From the NCBI GenBank assembly GCA_964244115.1, contig CAXTHM010000029.1, positions 1 through 44,435 on the forward strand: a stretch of 44,435 nucleotides of DNA, written 5' to 3'. Position numbers and translations under genes: made by a program. Each line of letters begins with the position of its first letter. The stretch's first letter is position 1. This DNA comes from CADCWK01 sp964244115 (GTDB taxonomy: Bacteria > Chloroflexota > Chloroflexia > Thermomicrobiales > UBA6265). Below the pieces are notes generated by a model that had not been told where the DNA came from, ran no database searches, and saw nothing but the letters and a program-made list of their open reading frames with translations. Positions 17,309 through 25,171 of this stretch are shown piece by piece.

Positions 17309-18083
17309 GCCCACATCCTTCCGGCCCTTCGACGATATCCGCCGGGCCCTGGGTGACACCACCCCTGACGACGATAGCGAGGGCCGTTCGCTGCTCAGGG
17401 GCGACTCCGGACGTCGCCGACGAACGGGCACGCCGGAGATCGTCTACGGTGCGGGCAAGACGCCCCCACAGGTGGTCGCCGCCCTGGTCCAGCTGGCTGG
17501 CGGTACCGGTCGGGCGATCGCAACGCGCTGCGACCCGGCGACCCTGGCGGCGGTCGGGGGTCTCCGCGACGGGGACTGGCTGGTCGAGGTCGACGAGGCG
17601 TCCGGTGTCGCGGTCATCGCCCGCGAGATGTCCGCGTTGCCGGCGCCGTCGGGCCTGGTCGGGATCATCGCGGCCGGGACGTCGGACCTGCGAGTCGCCC
17701 GTGAGATCGAGCTCGTCACCCGCGAGGTCGGCTGTGACACCCGCCTGGTCCTGGATGTCGGGGTGGCCGGGCTGCACCGGCTGGTCAGGCCGCTGGAGGA
17801 TCTCATCGGTGAAGGCGTCGACGTCCTCGTGGTCGTCGCCGGGATGGACGGCGCCCTGCCGTCCGTGGTCGCCGGGCTGGTCCGCGTGCCAGTGATCGGT
17901 GTGCCGACCTCGACCGGCTACGGCTTCGGCGGCGACGGGACGGCGGCGCTGATGTCGATGCTCCAGAGCTGCGCCCCGGGTCTGACGGTCGTCAACATCG
18001 ACAACGGCGTGGGTGCCGCGATCGCGGCCGCCCGGGTCGTCCATCTGGTTCACCCGGCGGCGGACCCATCCGAGGACCAGTAG
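17301..18083 (+). CDS. larB: LarB-like nickel-pincer cofactor biosynthesis protein
   Basis: PurE-related carboxylase/hydrolase. LarB makes pyridinium-3,5-biscarboxylate mononucleotide from nicotinate adenine dinucleotide, the first step to the nickel-pincer cofactor of lactate racemase. Evidence: a poorly conserved N-terminal 45 residues, then the core PEIVYGAGKTPPQVV, IIAAGTSDLRVAREIEL, GMDGALPSVVAGL, GVPTSTGYGFGG and NIDNGVGAA. Length 260 is typical. ATG 17301 overlaps the tlyA stop by 8 bp (ATGCCTGA). The partner genes larC, larE and larA are not in the window, so the pathway cannot be confirmed here. The stop is 2 bp from that of meaB on the other strand. Confidence 0.88.
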   Translation: MPEPTSFRPFDDIRRALGDTTPDDDSEGRSLLRGDSGRRRRTGTPEIVYGAGKTPPQVVAALVQLAGGTGRAIATRCDPATLAAVGGLRDGDWLVEVDEASGVAVIAREMSALPAPSGLVGIIAAGTSDLRVAREIELVTREVGCDTRLVLDVGVAGLHRLVRPLEDLIGEGVDVLVVVAGMDGALPSVVAGLVRVPVIGVPTSTGYGFGGDGTAALMSMLQSCAPGLTVVNIDNGVGAAIAAARVVHLVHPAADPSEDQ

Positions 18084-18085
18084 CG

Positions 18086-19069
18086 TCAGTCCTCGTCCGG
18101 TGTTTCGCGTGAGTTCAGGAGCAATGAGGCTGCCTGCCGGGGAGACATCCGGCGTGACGCGACGGCGCTGAGCAGTTCGGCGTCGCCGCGATCGGTCAGT
18201 GCCCGTAGTCGCTGATCGATCGCGGCCCGGATCAGACTCCCGATCGCGGCGGACGCCCGGTCGATCTGGCAGCGTTCGCCCACCCCCGATTCGCTCACCA
18301 ATCGACGATGACCGGCTATCGCGGAGACCAGTTCATCGATCCCTTCGCCGGTGGATGCCGAGACCGCCAGGACCGGCGGGTGCCAGCTCTCGTCCGATGC
18401 GGGCAGGCCGAGGCCCAGCATCGCCTGGAGGTCGCGGCGAAGGTCATGGGCGCCCGGGAGATCGGCCTTGTTGACGACGAGGATGTCGCCGAGTTCGAGG
18501 ATGCCAGCCTTGAGCGTCTGGATGCTGTCGCCGTTGCCGGGCGCCTGGACGAGCAGCGTCGTCTCGGCCAGCGCGGTGACGGCGGTGTCGCTCTGGCCGA
18601 TCCCGACGGTCTCGACGATGACCGGGTCGAACCCGGCGACATCGAACAGGTCGACCAGGCCCATCGCGGTCGGCGCGAGTCCGCCGGGCAGCCCACGGTT
18701 CGCCATGCTCCGCACGAAGACGCCATCGTCGGCGTGGTGGCGCATCATCCGGTACCGGTCGCCGAGCGTCGCGCCGCCAGTCAGCGGGCTGCTCGGGTCG
18801 ATCGCGATCACCGCGACCCGCGCCGAGCTGAGCCGGTAGGCGTCGATCAGTTGATCGACCAGTGTGCTCTTGCCGGCGCCGGGCGGACCGGTGACCCCGA
18901 TCACATGGGCCCGTCCGCCGCTCCGGTAGAGCTCATCGAGCACGACATCGGACCGCGCCTGGCCCCGCTCGATCGTCGTCGCCAGCCGGGCGATCAGGCG
19001 TCGGTCGCCCCCGGCCACCCGCCGGACGACCGCCATTACCCCTGGGTCGACCGTGTCCTGCGCGGTCAT
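18086..19069 (-). CDS. meaB: MeaB/ArgK-type G-protein chaperone of a B12-dependent mutase
   Basis: GTPase that guards loading and repair of adenosylcobalamin in methylmalonyl-CoA mutase or related acyl-CoA mutases. Walker A is GPPGAGKST (61-69); DPSSPLTGGATLGDR, the FDPVIVETVGIGQSD segment and the NKADLP motif are characteristic of the MeaB group. Length 327 is normal. Its ATG overlaps the stop of the upstream B12-binding subunit as ATGA, so the pair is surely co-expressed. Which mutase it serves is open because the large subunit lies elsewhere. Confidence 0.95.
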   Translation of the reverse strand: MTAQDTVDPGVMAVVRRVAGGDRRLIARLATTIERGQARSDVVLDELYRSGGRAHVIGVTGPPGAGKSTLVDQLIDAYRLSSARVAVIAIDPSSPLTGGATLGDRYRMMRHHADDGVFVRSMANRGLPGGLAPTAMGLVDLFDVAGFDPVIVETVGIGQSDTAVTALAETTLLVQAPGNGDSIQTLKAGILELGDILVVNKADLPGAHDLRRDLQAMLGLGLPASDESWHPPVLAVSASTGEGIDELVSAIAGHRRLVSESGVGERCQIDRASAAIGSLIRAAIDQRLRALTDRGDAELLSAVASRRMSPRQAASLLLNSRETPDED

Positions 19070-19500
19070 CCGGGACCGATCTCCCGGGAGCGGGGTGCCG
19101 CGTCGCGGATGTACGAGACGATGTCGGCCAGCCGCGTCCCGGGACCGAAGACCCGGTCGACACCGAGCGCCAGGACCGGGGCGATGTCCTCGTCCGGGAT
19201 GGTGCCGCCGGCGACGACGAGGACGTCGTCCAGCCCTCGTGCCGCCAGTTCGGCCATGATCCTCGGGAAGATCGCGAGGTGGGCACCGGAGAGGATGCTG
19301 AGGCCGATGACGTCGACGTCCTCCTCCAGGGCCGCGCTCGCGATCATCTCCGGGCTCTGGAAGAGGCCGGTGTAGATCACCTCGAAGCCGGCATCACGGA
19401 AGGCCCGGACGAGCACCTTTGCCCCACGGTCGTGCCCGTCGAGTCCCGGTTTGGCGACGAGGATCCGGATCGGGAACGGATCAGTGGGCGGAGTAGTCAT
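19066..19500 (-). CDS. B12-binding (small) subunit of an acyl-CoA mutase
   Basis: Stand-alone cobalamin-binding domain of 144 residues, like the C-terminal half of methylmalonyl-CoA mutase. The base-off/His-on signature is complete: D21-x-H23-x-x-G26 in KPGLDGHDRGAK, the SILSGAH loop, and GGTIPDEDIAPVLALGV. It carries radical carbon-skeleton rearrangement only together with a separate substrate-binding subunit, absent here. The reading frame overlaps the end of hbd by 20 bp and the start of meaB by 4 bp. Methylmalonyl-CoA is the default substrate; isobutyryl-CoA or 2-hydroxyisobutyryl-CoA mutase are possible, the latter suggested by the dehydrogenase next door. Confidence 0.92.
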   Translation of the reverse strand: MTTPPTDPFPIRILVAKPGLDGHDRGAKVLVRAFRDAGFEVIYTGLFQSPEMIASAALEEDVDVIGLSILSGAHLAIFPRIMAELAARGLDDVLVVAGGTIPDEDIAPVLALGVDRVFGPGTRLADIVSYIRDAAPRSREIGPG

Positions 19501-20350
19501 AGAACCCTCTGCCGGTCTTCCGGCCCAGGTAGCGCGCCGCCACCATCTGGCGGAGCAGCGGCGACGGGCGGTAGCGGTCCTCGCCGAGATCGCGGTGCAG
19601 CGTCGCCATGATGTCGAGGCAGACGTCGAGCCCGATCAGGTCGGCCAACTGGAGCGGACCCATCGGGTGGTTGGCTCCGAGTCGCATCGTCGTATCGATG
19701 TCGTCGCGTCCCGCAACCCCGTGATCCAGGCAGGTGATCGCCTCGTTGATCATCGGGATCAGGATGCGGTTCACGACGAAACCCGGGGAGTCGCGAACGA
19801 CAACACCGGTCTTGCCGATCGTCGTGGCCAGGGTCCGGAGCCGCTCGGTCGTGGCGTCACTGGTGGCGAGTCCACGGACGATCTCGACCAGCGGCAGCAC
19901 GGGAACCGGGTTGAAGAAATGGAGCCCGGCGACGCGGTCGGGAAACGGCGTCGCGGCCGCCAGACTGGTCACCGACAGGGAGGACGTGTTGGTGACGAGC
20001 AGGCCGTCGCCCGGCAGAGATTCGGCGACGGCGCGGAAGACTCCCAGTTTCGCGTCCGGGTTCTCGAAGACGGCCTCGACGACCACCTGCGCGTCGGCGG
20101 TCGTCGCCAGGTCGGTCGACGTCCGGATCCGTTCGATCGTGCTCGCAGCCTCGTCGGCACCGAGGCGGTTGCGGTCGACGGACCGCTTCATCCCGGCCGC
20201 GATCAGGTCGAGCCCACGGCGGGTCGCCTCCTCGGAGACATCGATCAGGGTGACCTGGTAGCCGGAGGCCGCGAAGACCTGGGTGATGCCCTGGCCCATC
20301 GTGCCGGCGCCTATGACGGCGATCCGGTCATCTCGCTGGGGGGTCGTCAT
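19481..20350 (-). CDS. hbd: 3-hydroxybutyryl-CoA dehydrogenase (3-hydroxyacyl-CoA dehydrogenase family)
   Basis: NAD(P)-dependent enzyme that interconverts 3-hydroxyacyl-CoA and 3-oxoacyl-CoA. The 289-residue protein has the Rossmann motif GAGTMGQG (14-21), NTSSLSVT, the catalytic-histidine segment GLHFFNPVPVLPLVEIV, RDSPGFVVNRIL, and the C-terminal HPMGPLQLADLIGLDV and GRKTGRGFYDY. The size and C-terminal domain fit the short, single-function Hbd/PaaH group rather than multifunctional FadB. ATG 20350 overlaps the pth stop as ATGA; the longer frame to 20452 lies inside pth. It is followed by the B12 mutase subunit, so it may act on the mutase's substrate or product. Confidence 0.93.
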   Translation of the reverse strand: MTTPQRDDRIAVIGAGTMGQGITQVFAASGYQVTLIDVSEEATRRGLDLIAAGMKRSVDRNRLGADEAASTIERIRTSTDLATTADAQVVVEAVFENPDAKLGVFRAVAESLPGDGLLVTNTSSLSVTSLAAATPFPDRVAGLHFFNPVPVLPLVEIVRGLATSDATTERLRTLATTIGKTGVVVRDSPGFVVNRILIPMINEAITCLDHGVAGRDDIDTTMRLGANHPMGPLQLADLIGLDVCLDIMATLHRDLGEDRYRPSPLLRQMVAARYLGRKTGRGFYDYSAH

Positions 20351-20958
20351 GGCGCCTCCGGGGTGGCGGAGGTGCCCTTGCCGCTGTTCGTACTGGCCGT
20401 CGCCTTCATGTTGACCTGGTTCATGGCCCGCTCGATCCCCTCCCGCACCCACAACTCGGCCGTGTCGGCCGACTGCGCCAGCAGGAACGGGATCTCCGCC
20501 TCCTGTTCGGCCGTGAAGCGTCCGAGGACATGCGAGTAGGCCGTGTTGCTGCCCCGCCCGATCCCGATCTTGAGCCGCGAGACCTCGTTGGTGCCGAGCA
20601 ACTGGATGATCGAGGCCAGCCCGTTGTGGCCGCCGGCGGTCCCGCGGGCCCGGAGCCGGAGCGATGCGAACGGGAGGTCGAGATCGTCCTGCATGATCAG
20701 GACGTCCTCGATGTCGAGGTGATACCAGCGCAGGGCCTCCGACACGGACTGCCCGCTCAGGTTCATGAACGTCAGCGGCTTCAGCAGGATGACCTTCTCC
20801 GTCCCGACCATCCCCTCGGCGACGAGCCCCTTGAACCGGGCCCGGAACCCGGGGTCGCCGAACCGCCGATGGAGCTCGTCGGCGACCATGAAGCCGACGT
20901 TGTGCCGGGTCCGGTCGTATTCCCGTCCCGGATTGCCGAGGCCGACGATCAGTTTCAT
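20347..20958 (-). CDS. pth: peptidyl-tRNA hydrolase
   Basis: Recycles peptidyl-tRNA released from stalled ribosomes. The N terminus MKLIVGLGNPGREYDRTRHN carries the conserved Asn9 and catalytic His19; VGFMVADEL, LLKPLTFMNLSGQSV, DDLDLPF and GGHNGL follow as in all bacterial Pth1. Residues beyond about 185 form a Thr/Ser/Gly tail of low complexity. ATG 20958 has GAGGG six bases upstream. It is the first gene of an overlapping minus-strand unit with hbd, the B12-binding subunit and meaB, which are metabolically unrelated to it. It diverges from tatA. Confidence 0.95.
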   Translation of the reverse strand: MKLIVGLGNPGREYDRTRHNVGFMVADELHRRFGDPGFRARFKGLVAEGMVGTEKVILLKPLTFMNLSGQSVSEALRWYHLDIEDVLIMQDDLDLPFASLRLRARGTAGGHNGLASIIQLLGTNEVSRLKIGIGRGSNTAYSHVLGRFTAEQEAEIPFLLAQSADTAELWVREGIERAMNQVNMKATASTNSGKGTSATPEAP

Positions 20959-21011
20959 GCGATCCCTCGTCTGGGACCGGCGCCGCCGCCAGGGTCGAGG
21001 AGGGGCGCCGG

Positions 21012-21020
21012 TGCTATACT
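21012..21020 (+). promoter_or_regulatory. extended -10 promoter for tatA
   Basis: TGC-TATACT is an extended -10 with no clear -35 partner, 93 bases before the tatA start. It lies in the 154-bp region between the divergent pth and tatA starts. I did not find an equally good promoter for pth. Confidence 0.5.
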
Positions 21021-21112
21021 TTCGGCGATTCTGCCACAGGCGAGAGCCTCCGCGACGGTTACGATCATCCGGCATGGTGGACGGCTAAGCCGCCGCCAGA
21101 GCGAGGTTCCAG

Positions 21113-21778
21113 ATGCCCATCCCCGGCGTAGGCTTTCAGGAAGTCGTCATCATCCTCATCGCCGCCCTCATGATCTTCGGCCCGGCCAAGCTCCCCGAAC
21201 TGATGGGCCAGGCCGGCAAGGCGCTACGCGACTTCCGCAAGATGACCGGCAACCTGCAGGGCGAGTTCGAGAAGAACCTCAACGAGGCGGCCGGGACCGA
21301 TGTCCGCAAGACATTGAGCAGTGAGATCGCAAATCTCAAGGGCGAAGTCTCCAGCGCGACGGCGAGTGTCAACGGCAAGCCGGCGACCAAGTCGACCGCT
21401 CGCCCCGCGACGACGGTGGCCAGGCCGGCCACGACCGTGGCCGGCAAGACGACGACGACCGCCGCGAAGAAGGCCGGCACCGTCGCGTCGAGTGTCGGCG
21501 GGGGGGCGACCAAGCTGCCCGGCGCGACGGCTGTCCCGGAGCCAGCCCCGACCGACGAGATCGAGTTCGTCCCCGTTCGAACGACCAGCCGCCGCGGCGC
21601 CTCTACCGTCGCCCGGCCAGCCACAGCCGCGGTTCCCGCCGCCACGGCGGCGAGTCCCACGACGTCGACCCGACCACGGCCCACGGCGGCGACGCCGTTG
21701 ACCCTGAGCGGAGATGATGCGGCCGACCCGTTCGCCCGGGCTCGTTCGCGTCGTCAGACCGCTGGGTACCAGCGCTGA
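21113..21778 (+). CDS. tatA: TatA/TatB-type twin-arginine translocase subunit with long tail
   Basis: Sec-independent export of folded proteins. The first 60 residues have the family's layout: a short extracytoplasmic N terminus, a membrane helix (VVIILIAALMIFG), the FGP hinge, and an amphipathic helix (KLPELMGQAGKALRDFRKM). After about residue 75 comes a low-complexity Ala/Thr/Pro/Val region (repeated ARPATTVA) to residue 221, far longer than the usual 60-90 residues of TatA. TatB proteins have longer tails, so it might serve as TatB; sequence alone does not settle this. No tatC is present in the window. ATG 21113 has GCGAGG upstream. It precedes tgt by 98 bp. Confidence 0.85.
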   Translation: MPIPGVGFQEVVIILIAALMIFGPAKLPELMGQAGKALRDFRKMTGNLQGEFEKNLNEAAGTDVRKTLSSEIANLKGEVSSATASVNGKPATKSTARPATTVARPATTVAGKTTTTAAKKAGTVASSVGGGATKLPGATAVPEPAPTDEIEFVPVRTTSRRGASTVARPATAAVPAATAASPTTSTRPRPTAATPLTLSGDDAADPFARARSRRQTAGYQR

Positions 21779-21876
21779 CCGGCCCCACTCCTCGGGCTGA
21801 CTTCCGGGCGATCGATGATCCAACCGACCTGCTCGCGTGGCCTCGACGAGTCCCTCGCGGGATTGCGAGAGCAGAC

Positions 21877-23043
21877 GTGACGCCGGCCGTGGAGACATTC
21901 CGCTTCGATCTCCTGCAGTCCGATGGTCCGGGTATGGCCCGCCGGGGGCGGATCTGGACGACCCGTGGCACCATCCAGACGCCGGCCTTTATGCCGGTCG
22001 GCACGCAGGCAACGGTCAAGACGCTCACTCCGGACGAGGTCGCGTCGACGGGCGCCGAGATCATCCTCGCCAATACCTATCATCTGATGCTTCGTCCCGG
22101 CCCGGACCTGATCGCCGCGGCCGGCGGTGTCCAGCGGTTCATGGCCTGGGACCGGCCGATGCTGACCGACAGCGGCGGCTTCCAGGTGTTCAGCCTGGCC
22201 AGCAACGCCGCTGTCACCGAGGCCGGCGTCACGTTCCGGGCGCACACCGACGGCAGCCCACACACCATGACCCCGGAGAGCGTCGTCGATCTCCAACTGG
22301 CCTTCCGCTCCGACATCATGATGCCGCTCGACCACCTGCTGGGCCTGCCCGCCAGCGAGCCGGATCTCCGTTCGGCCGCTGATCGGACCCACCGCTGGCT
22401 GAACCGTGCCATCGCCCACCATGCCAACCGGAACGGCCTGGCGAACGGCTCGGCGCTGTTCGGGATCTGCCAGGGTGGGACCGACCCCGCCCTGCGACGG
22501 GACAGTGCCGCATTCGTCGCCGAGAGCGATGTCTCCGGCTGCGCGATCGGCGGGCTGAGCGTCGGCGAGAGCAAGGAGGCGATGGCGGAGTCGATCGAGA
22601 TCGTCACGCCGATCCTGCCGGAGCACAAGCCGCGCTACCTGATGGGCGTCGGCTCGCCGGAGGATCTTTGGAACGGGGTCGCTCGCGGCGTCGATCTGTT
22701 CGACTGCGTGCTGCCGACGCGGCTGGCCCGCAACGGGGCGCTCTTTACGCCCGACGGCCGGCTGAACCTGAAGTCGGCTCGCTATCGCCACGAGCACCGA
22801 TCCCTCGACCCGACCTGCGACTGCCCGCTCTGCACCCGCTTCACTATGGCGTACCTGCATCATCTCTTCCGGGCCGGGGAGATCCTCGCCCTGCGCCTGG
22901 CCTCCGCCCACAATCTCCGGTTCCTGGCCCGGCAGATGGAAACGATGCGATCCGCGATCGAGTCGGGAACGTTCACCTCGGCGAAGGCGGCATTCGATAC
23001 CCGCTACCGGCCCGTCGGGTTCGTCGCCCCGCCGGATGTCTGA
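21877..23043 (+). CDS. tgt: queuine/preQ1 tRNA-guanine transglycosylase
   Basis: Exchanges guanine-34 of GUN-anticodon tRNAs for preQ1 in queuosine synthesis. The 388-residue TIM-barrel enzyme shows TPAFMPVGTQATVK, the active-site DSGGFQVFSL, GGLSVGE, the nucleophile segment GVDLFDCVLPTR, and a C-terminal zinc site (CDCPLC with a following His in YLHHL). The start is taken as GTG 21877; no strong Shine-Dalgarno is visible. None of the preQ1 synthesis genes (queC, queD, queE, queF) nor queA lies nearby. It opens a plus-strand series that continues with acpS 72 bp later. Confidence 0.95.
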   Translation: MTPAVETFRFDLLQSDGPGMARRGRIWTTRGTIQTPAFMPVGTQATVKTLTPDEVASTGAEIILANTYHLMLRPGPDLIAAAGGVQRFMAWDRPMLTDSGGFQVFSLASNAAVTEAGVTFRAHTDGSPHTMTPESVVDLQLAFRSDIMMPLDHLLGLPASEPDLRSAADRTHRWLNRAIAHHANRNGLANGSALFGICQGGTDPALRRDSAAFVAESDVSGCAIGGLSVGESKEAMAESIEIVTPILPEHKPRYLMGVGSPEDLWNGVARGVDLFDCVLPTRLARNGALFTPDGRLNLKSARYRHEHRSLDPTCDCPLCTRFTMAYLHHLFRAGEILALRLASAHNLRFLARQMETMRSAIESGTFTSAKAAFDTRYRPVGFVAPPDV

Positions 23044-23115
23044 TGCGCTGGATCGTCTGGGCTGCTCCATGGATGCGTATCGGTTGGGTGGCCCCCTGGG
23101 AACGGAGAACCGCTG

Positions 23116-23577
23116 ATGGGTAGTGGCGATGTCGAATGGGACGACCGGACTGAAGCGGCGGGGATCTACGTCCCGGAGTACGACTCGGAGCGGGCCGGGC
23201 TGGTGTCGACAGGGATCGACGTGATCGAGATCGCCCGGATCCAGCGGACTCTGGACGATTTCGGCGAGCGCTTCCTGAACCGGGTCTACACCGAGTACGA
23301 GCGGACGCGGTACCGCGATCGCGTGCCGGAACTCGCCGCCCGCTTCGCGGCCAAGGAGGCGACCTCCAAGGCGCTCGGCACGGGCATCCGCGGCATTCGC
23401 TGGCGGGAGATGGAGGTCGTCAGCAACCGGCGCGGCAAGCCGATCCTCGTGCTGCATGGGCAGGCGCGGGAACGGGCGGCGATGCTCGGGCTCTACGCCT
23501 TCGACATCTCGCTGACGCATTCACGCACGGAAGCGATCGCGTTCGTGGTGGCGCTCCGACGCCCGACTGTTCCATAG
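23116..23577 (+). CDS. acpS: holo-[acyl-carrier-protein] synthase
   Basis: Transfers phosphopantetheine from CoA to acyl carrier protein. The metal-binding residues are Asp35 (GIDVIEIARI) and Glu81 (RFAAKEATSKALG); RFLNRVYTEYE and SLTHSRTEAIAFVVA complete the pattern. The family core starts at about residue 31, so this protein has an acidic N-terminal extension of some 29 residues. ATG 23116 has GGAG eight bases before it and is preferred; GTG 23203 would give a protein of normal length (124) but lacks a good ribosome site. The order acpS, nnrD, alr is a common bacterial neighbourhood. Confidence 0.92.
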   Translation: MGSGDVEWDDRTEAAGIYVPEYDSERAGLVSTGIDVIEIARIQRTLDDFGERFLNRVYTEYERTRYRDRVPELAARFAAKEATSKALGTGIRGIRWREMEVVSNRRGKPILVLHGQARERAAMLGLYAFDISLTHSRTEAIAFVVALRRPTVP

Positions 23578-23643
23578 TCTTCCGGGATCGATCGGCAATC
23601 CGCCGCCAGCGATGAATCGGACTGACCAGACGAGAGGACCGGC

Positions 23644-24669
23644 ATGGCCGCGAAGAGCGAGACGTTCGACAGCAACATGGCGCGGGCGGTGCTGCCGCGC
23701 CGGAGCGAAGGCGCCCACAAGTGGGGCGTCGGTGGCGTGTTCTTCATCGCCGGTGCGCCGCAATACGCCGGCGCCGTCGCCCTGAGTGCCCGGGCCGCCG
23801 GGCGGAGCGGGGCCGGGATCGTCACGCTCGCCCTGCCCCGGCAGTTGATGGGGATCATCCAGACGATCGTGCCGGAAGCGACCATGCTGCCGCTGCCGGA
23901 CACGGACAGCGCCGCGGGCGCTCGGCGGGCGATCGAATCGATGACCGAGCGGGCCGAGCACAGCAAGGCCTACGTCATCGGCCCCGGCCTCGGTGACGAC
24001 GACAGCGTCAAGACCTTGCTGGCGACGATCTTCGGCGTCTCGGTGCAGAGCTCGCTGTCGTCTCCCGGCCTCGGCTTCGCGGTCCGTCAGCCAGAGGCAA
24101 CCACCAGCCGTGCGGTCGACCACTCCGCGAGCGTGTGGGCGAACGGCTCCTTGGTCACCCACCACGCGAGCGAGCTCCCGGACCGGCCGACGGTGCTGGA
24201 CGCCGACGGGCTCAACTGGCTGTCGGAGCAGGACGACTGGCCGTCGCTGCTCAAGGGGCGCACCGTCGTCCTGACCCCCCATCCGGGTGAACTGGCCAAG
24301 CTCATGGGCGAGTCCGTCGAGGAACTCGTCGCGGACCCGGTCGCGACCGCCATCGCGGCCGCGCGGAAGGCCGGTCAGGTCGTAGTCTTCAAGTACGGGC
24401 ACACGGTCGTCACCGACGGCACCCGGACCCTGGTGGCCGAGCTGGCCCCGACGGCGCTCGCCACGGCCGGCAGCGGCGACGTGCTCGCTGGTTCGATCGG
24501 GGCGTTCCTCGCTCAGGGACTGGCGCCGCTCGACGCCGCCGCGCTGGCGGTCTACGTCGGTGCCCGCGCCGCCACGGCCCGCGCCGAGCGCTTCGGCGAC
24601 CTCGGCGTCGTCGCCGGCGACCTGCCCGATGCCATCGCCGAAGTGCTGGCCGAGCTGGGGCGGGAGTAG
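23644..24669 (+). CDS. nnrD: ADP-dependent NAD(P)H-hydrate dehydratase, with internal insertion
   Basis: Repairs damaged NAD(P)H hydrates. The ribokinase-like fold is marked by HKWGVGGVFFIAGAPQYAGA, VIGPGLGDDD, VLDADGLNWL, LTPHPGELAKLMG and TAGSGDVLAGSIGAFLAQGL, where Asp279 is the expected catalytic base. The epimerase half (NnrE, YjeF N-terminal domain) that is often fused is missing here. Between GPGLG and VLDADG there is an insertion of about 45 residues (132-180, polar, with SSLSSPGLG) that I do not know from other members. ATG 23644 has AGAGGA six bases upstream. It lies between acpS and a CBS protein, 3 bp before the latter. Confidence 0.92.
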   Translation: MAAKSETFDSNMARAVLPRRSEGAHKWGVGGVFFIAGAPQYAGAVALSARAAGRSGAGIVTLALPRQLMGIIQTIVPEATMLPLPDTDSAAGARRAIESMTERAEHSKAYVIGPGLGDDDSVKTLLATIFGVSVQSSLSSPGLGFAVRQPEATTSRAVDHSASVWANGSLVTHHASELPDRPTVLDADGLNWLSEQDDWPSLLKGRTVVLTPHPGELAKLMGESVEELVADPVATAIAAARKAGQVVVFKYGHTVVTDGTRTLVAELAPTALATAGSGDVLAGSIGAFLAQGLAPLDAAALAVYVGARAATARAERFGDLGVVAGDLPDAIAEVLAELGRE

Positions 24670-24672
24670 GGG

Positions 24673-25167
24673 ATGGACGACCGCACGCCGGCGCAGGGTG
24701 ACCCGCAGGTCACCGACTTCATGGTCGCCGACCCGCCGACCCTCGGCCTCACCGACACCGTGGTCGCGGCGGCCCGGATGCTGATCGACTCCGGCCTGCC
24801 CGGGTTGCCGGTGCTCGAAGACGGTCGACTCGTCGGCCTCCTGACCGAAACTAACCTGATCGCGCAGGAGGCCGAGGTCGAGACACCATCCTCGATCGGC
24901 TTCCTCGATGCGCTCTTCTCGATCGACATCGGGCGACGCTTCGATGACGAGATGCGGGACGTCCTCGCGACCACCGTCGAAGGTCTCATGACCACCCGGG
25001 TCACGACCGTCCTGCCCGAGGCGACGCTGACGCAGGTCGCGACCGTGATGGCCGATCGGCACATCAACCCGGTCCCCGTCGTCGATCGTGACGGTCGGCT
25101 GATCGGGATCGTCTCGCGACGGGACGTCGTCCGGATCGTGGCGGCGCTCGACGAGCGAGCCGGATAG
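24673..25167 (+). CDS. CBS-domain pair protein
   Basis: A 164-residue protein made of two CBS motifs (roughly residues 13-70 and 104-160) and nothing else. Such pairs bind adenine nucleotides and usually regulate a partner. Signs are VTDFMVADPPTLGLTDTV, GLPGLPVLEDGRLVGLLTE and the second copy VEGLMTTRVTTVLPE, NPVPVVDRDGRLIGIVSRRD. The middle (FLDALFSIDIGRRFDDEMRD) is the linker often seen in stand-alone CBS proteins. It begins 3 bp after nnrD and ends 4 bp before alr, so it is co-expressed with them. The partner is unknown. Confidence 0.88.
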   Translation: MDDRTPAQGDPQVTDFMVADPPTLGLTDTVVAAARMLIDSGLPGLPVLEDGRLVGLLTETNLIAQEAEVETPSSIGFLDALFSIDIGRRFDDEMRDVLATTVEGLMTTRVTTVLPEATLTQVATVMADRHINPVPVVDRDGRLIGIVSRRDVVRIVAALDERAG

Positions 25168-25171
25168 CCCG

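Noticed and set aside
17301..18083. PurE (phosphoribosylaminoimidazole mutase)
   Set aside because: The N-terminal half and the PTSTGYGFGG and NIDNGVGAA motifs are those of LarB; PurE is shorter and lacks them.
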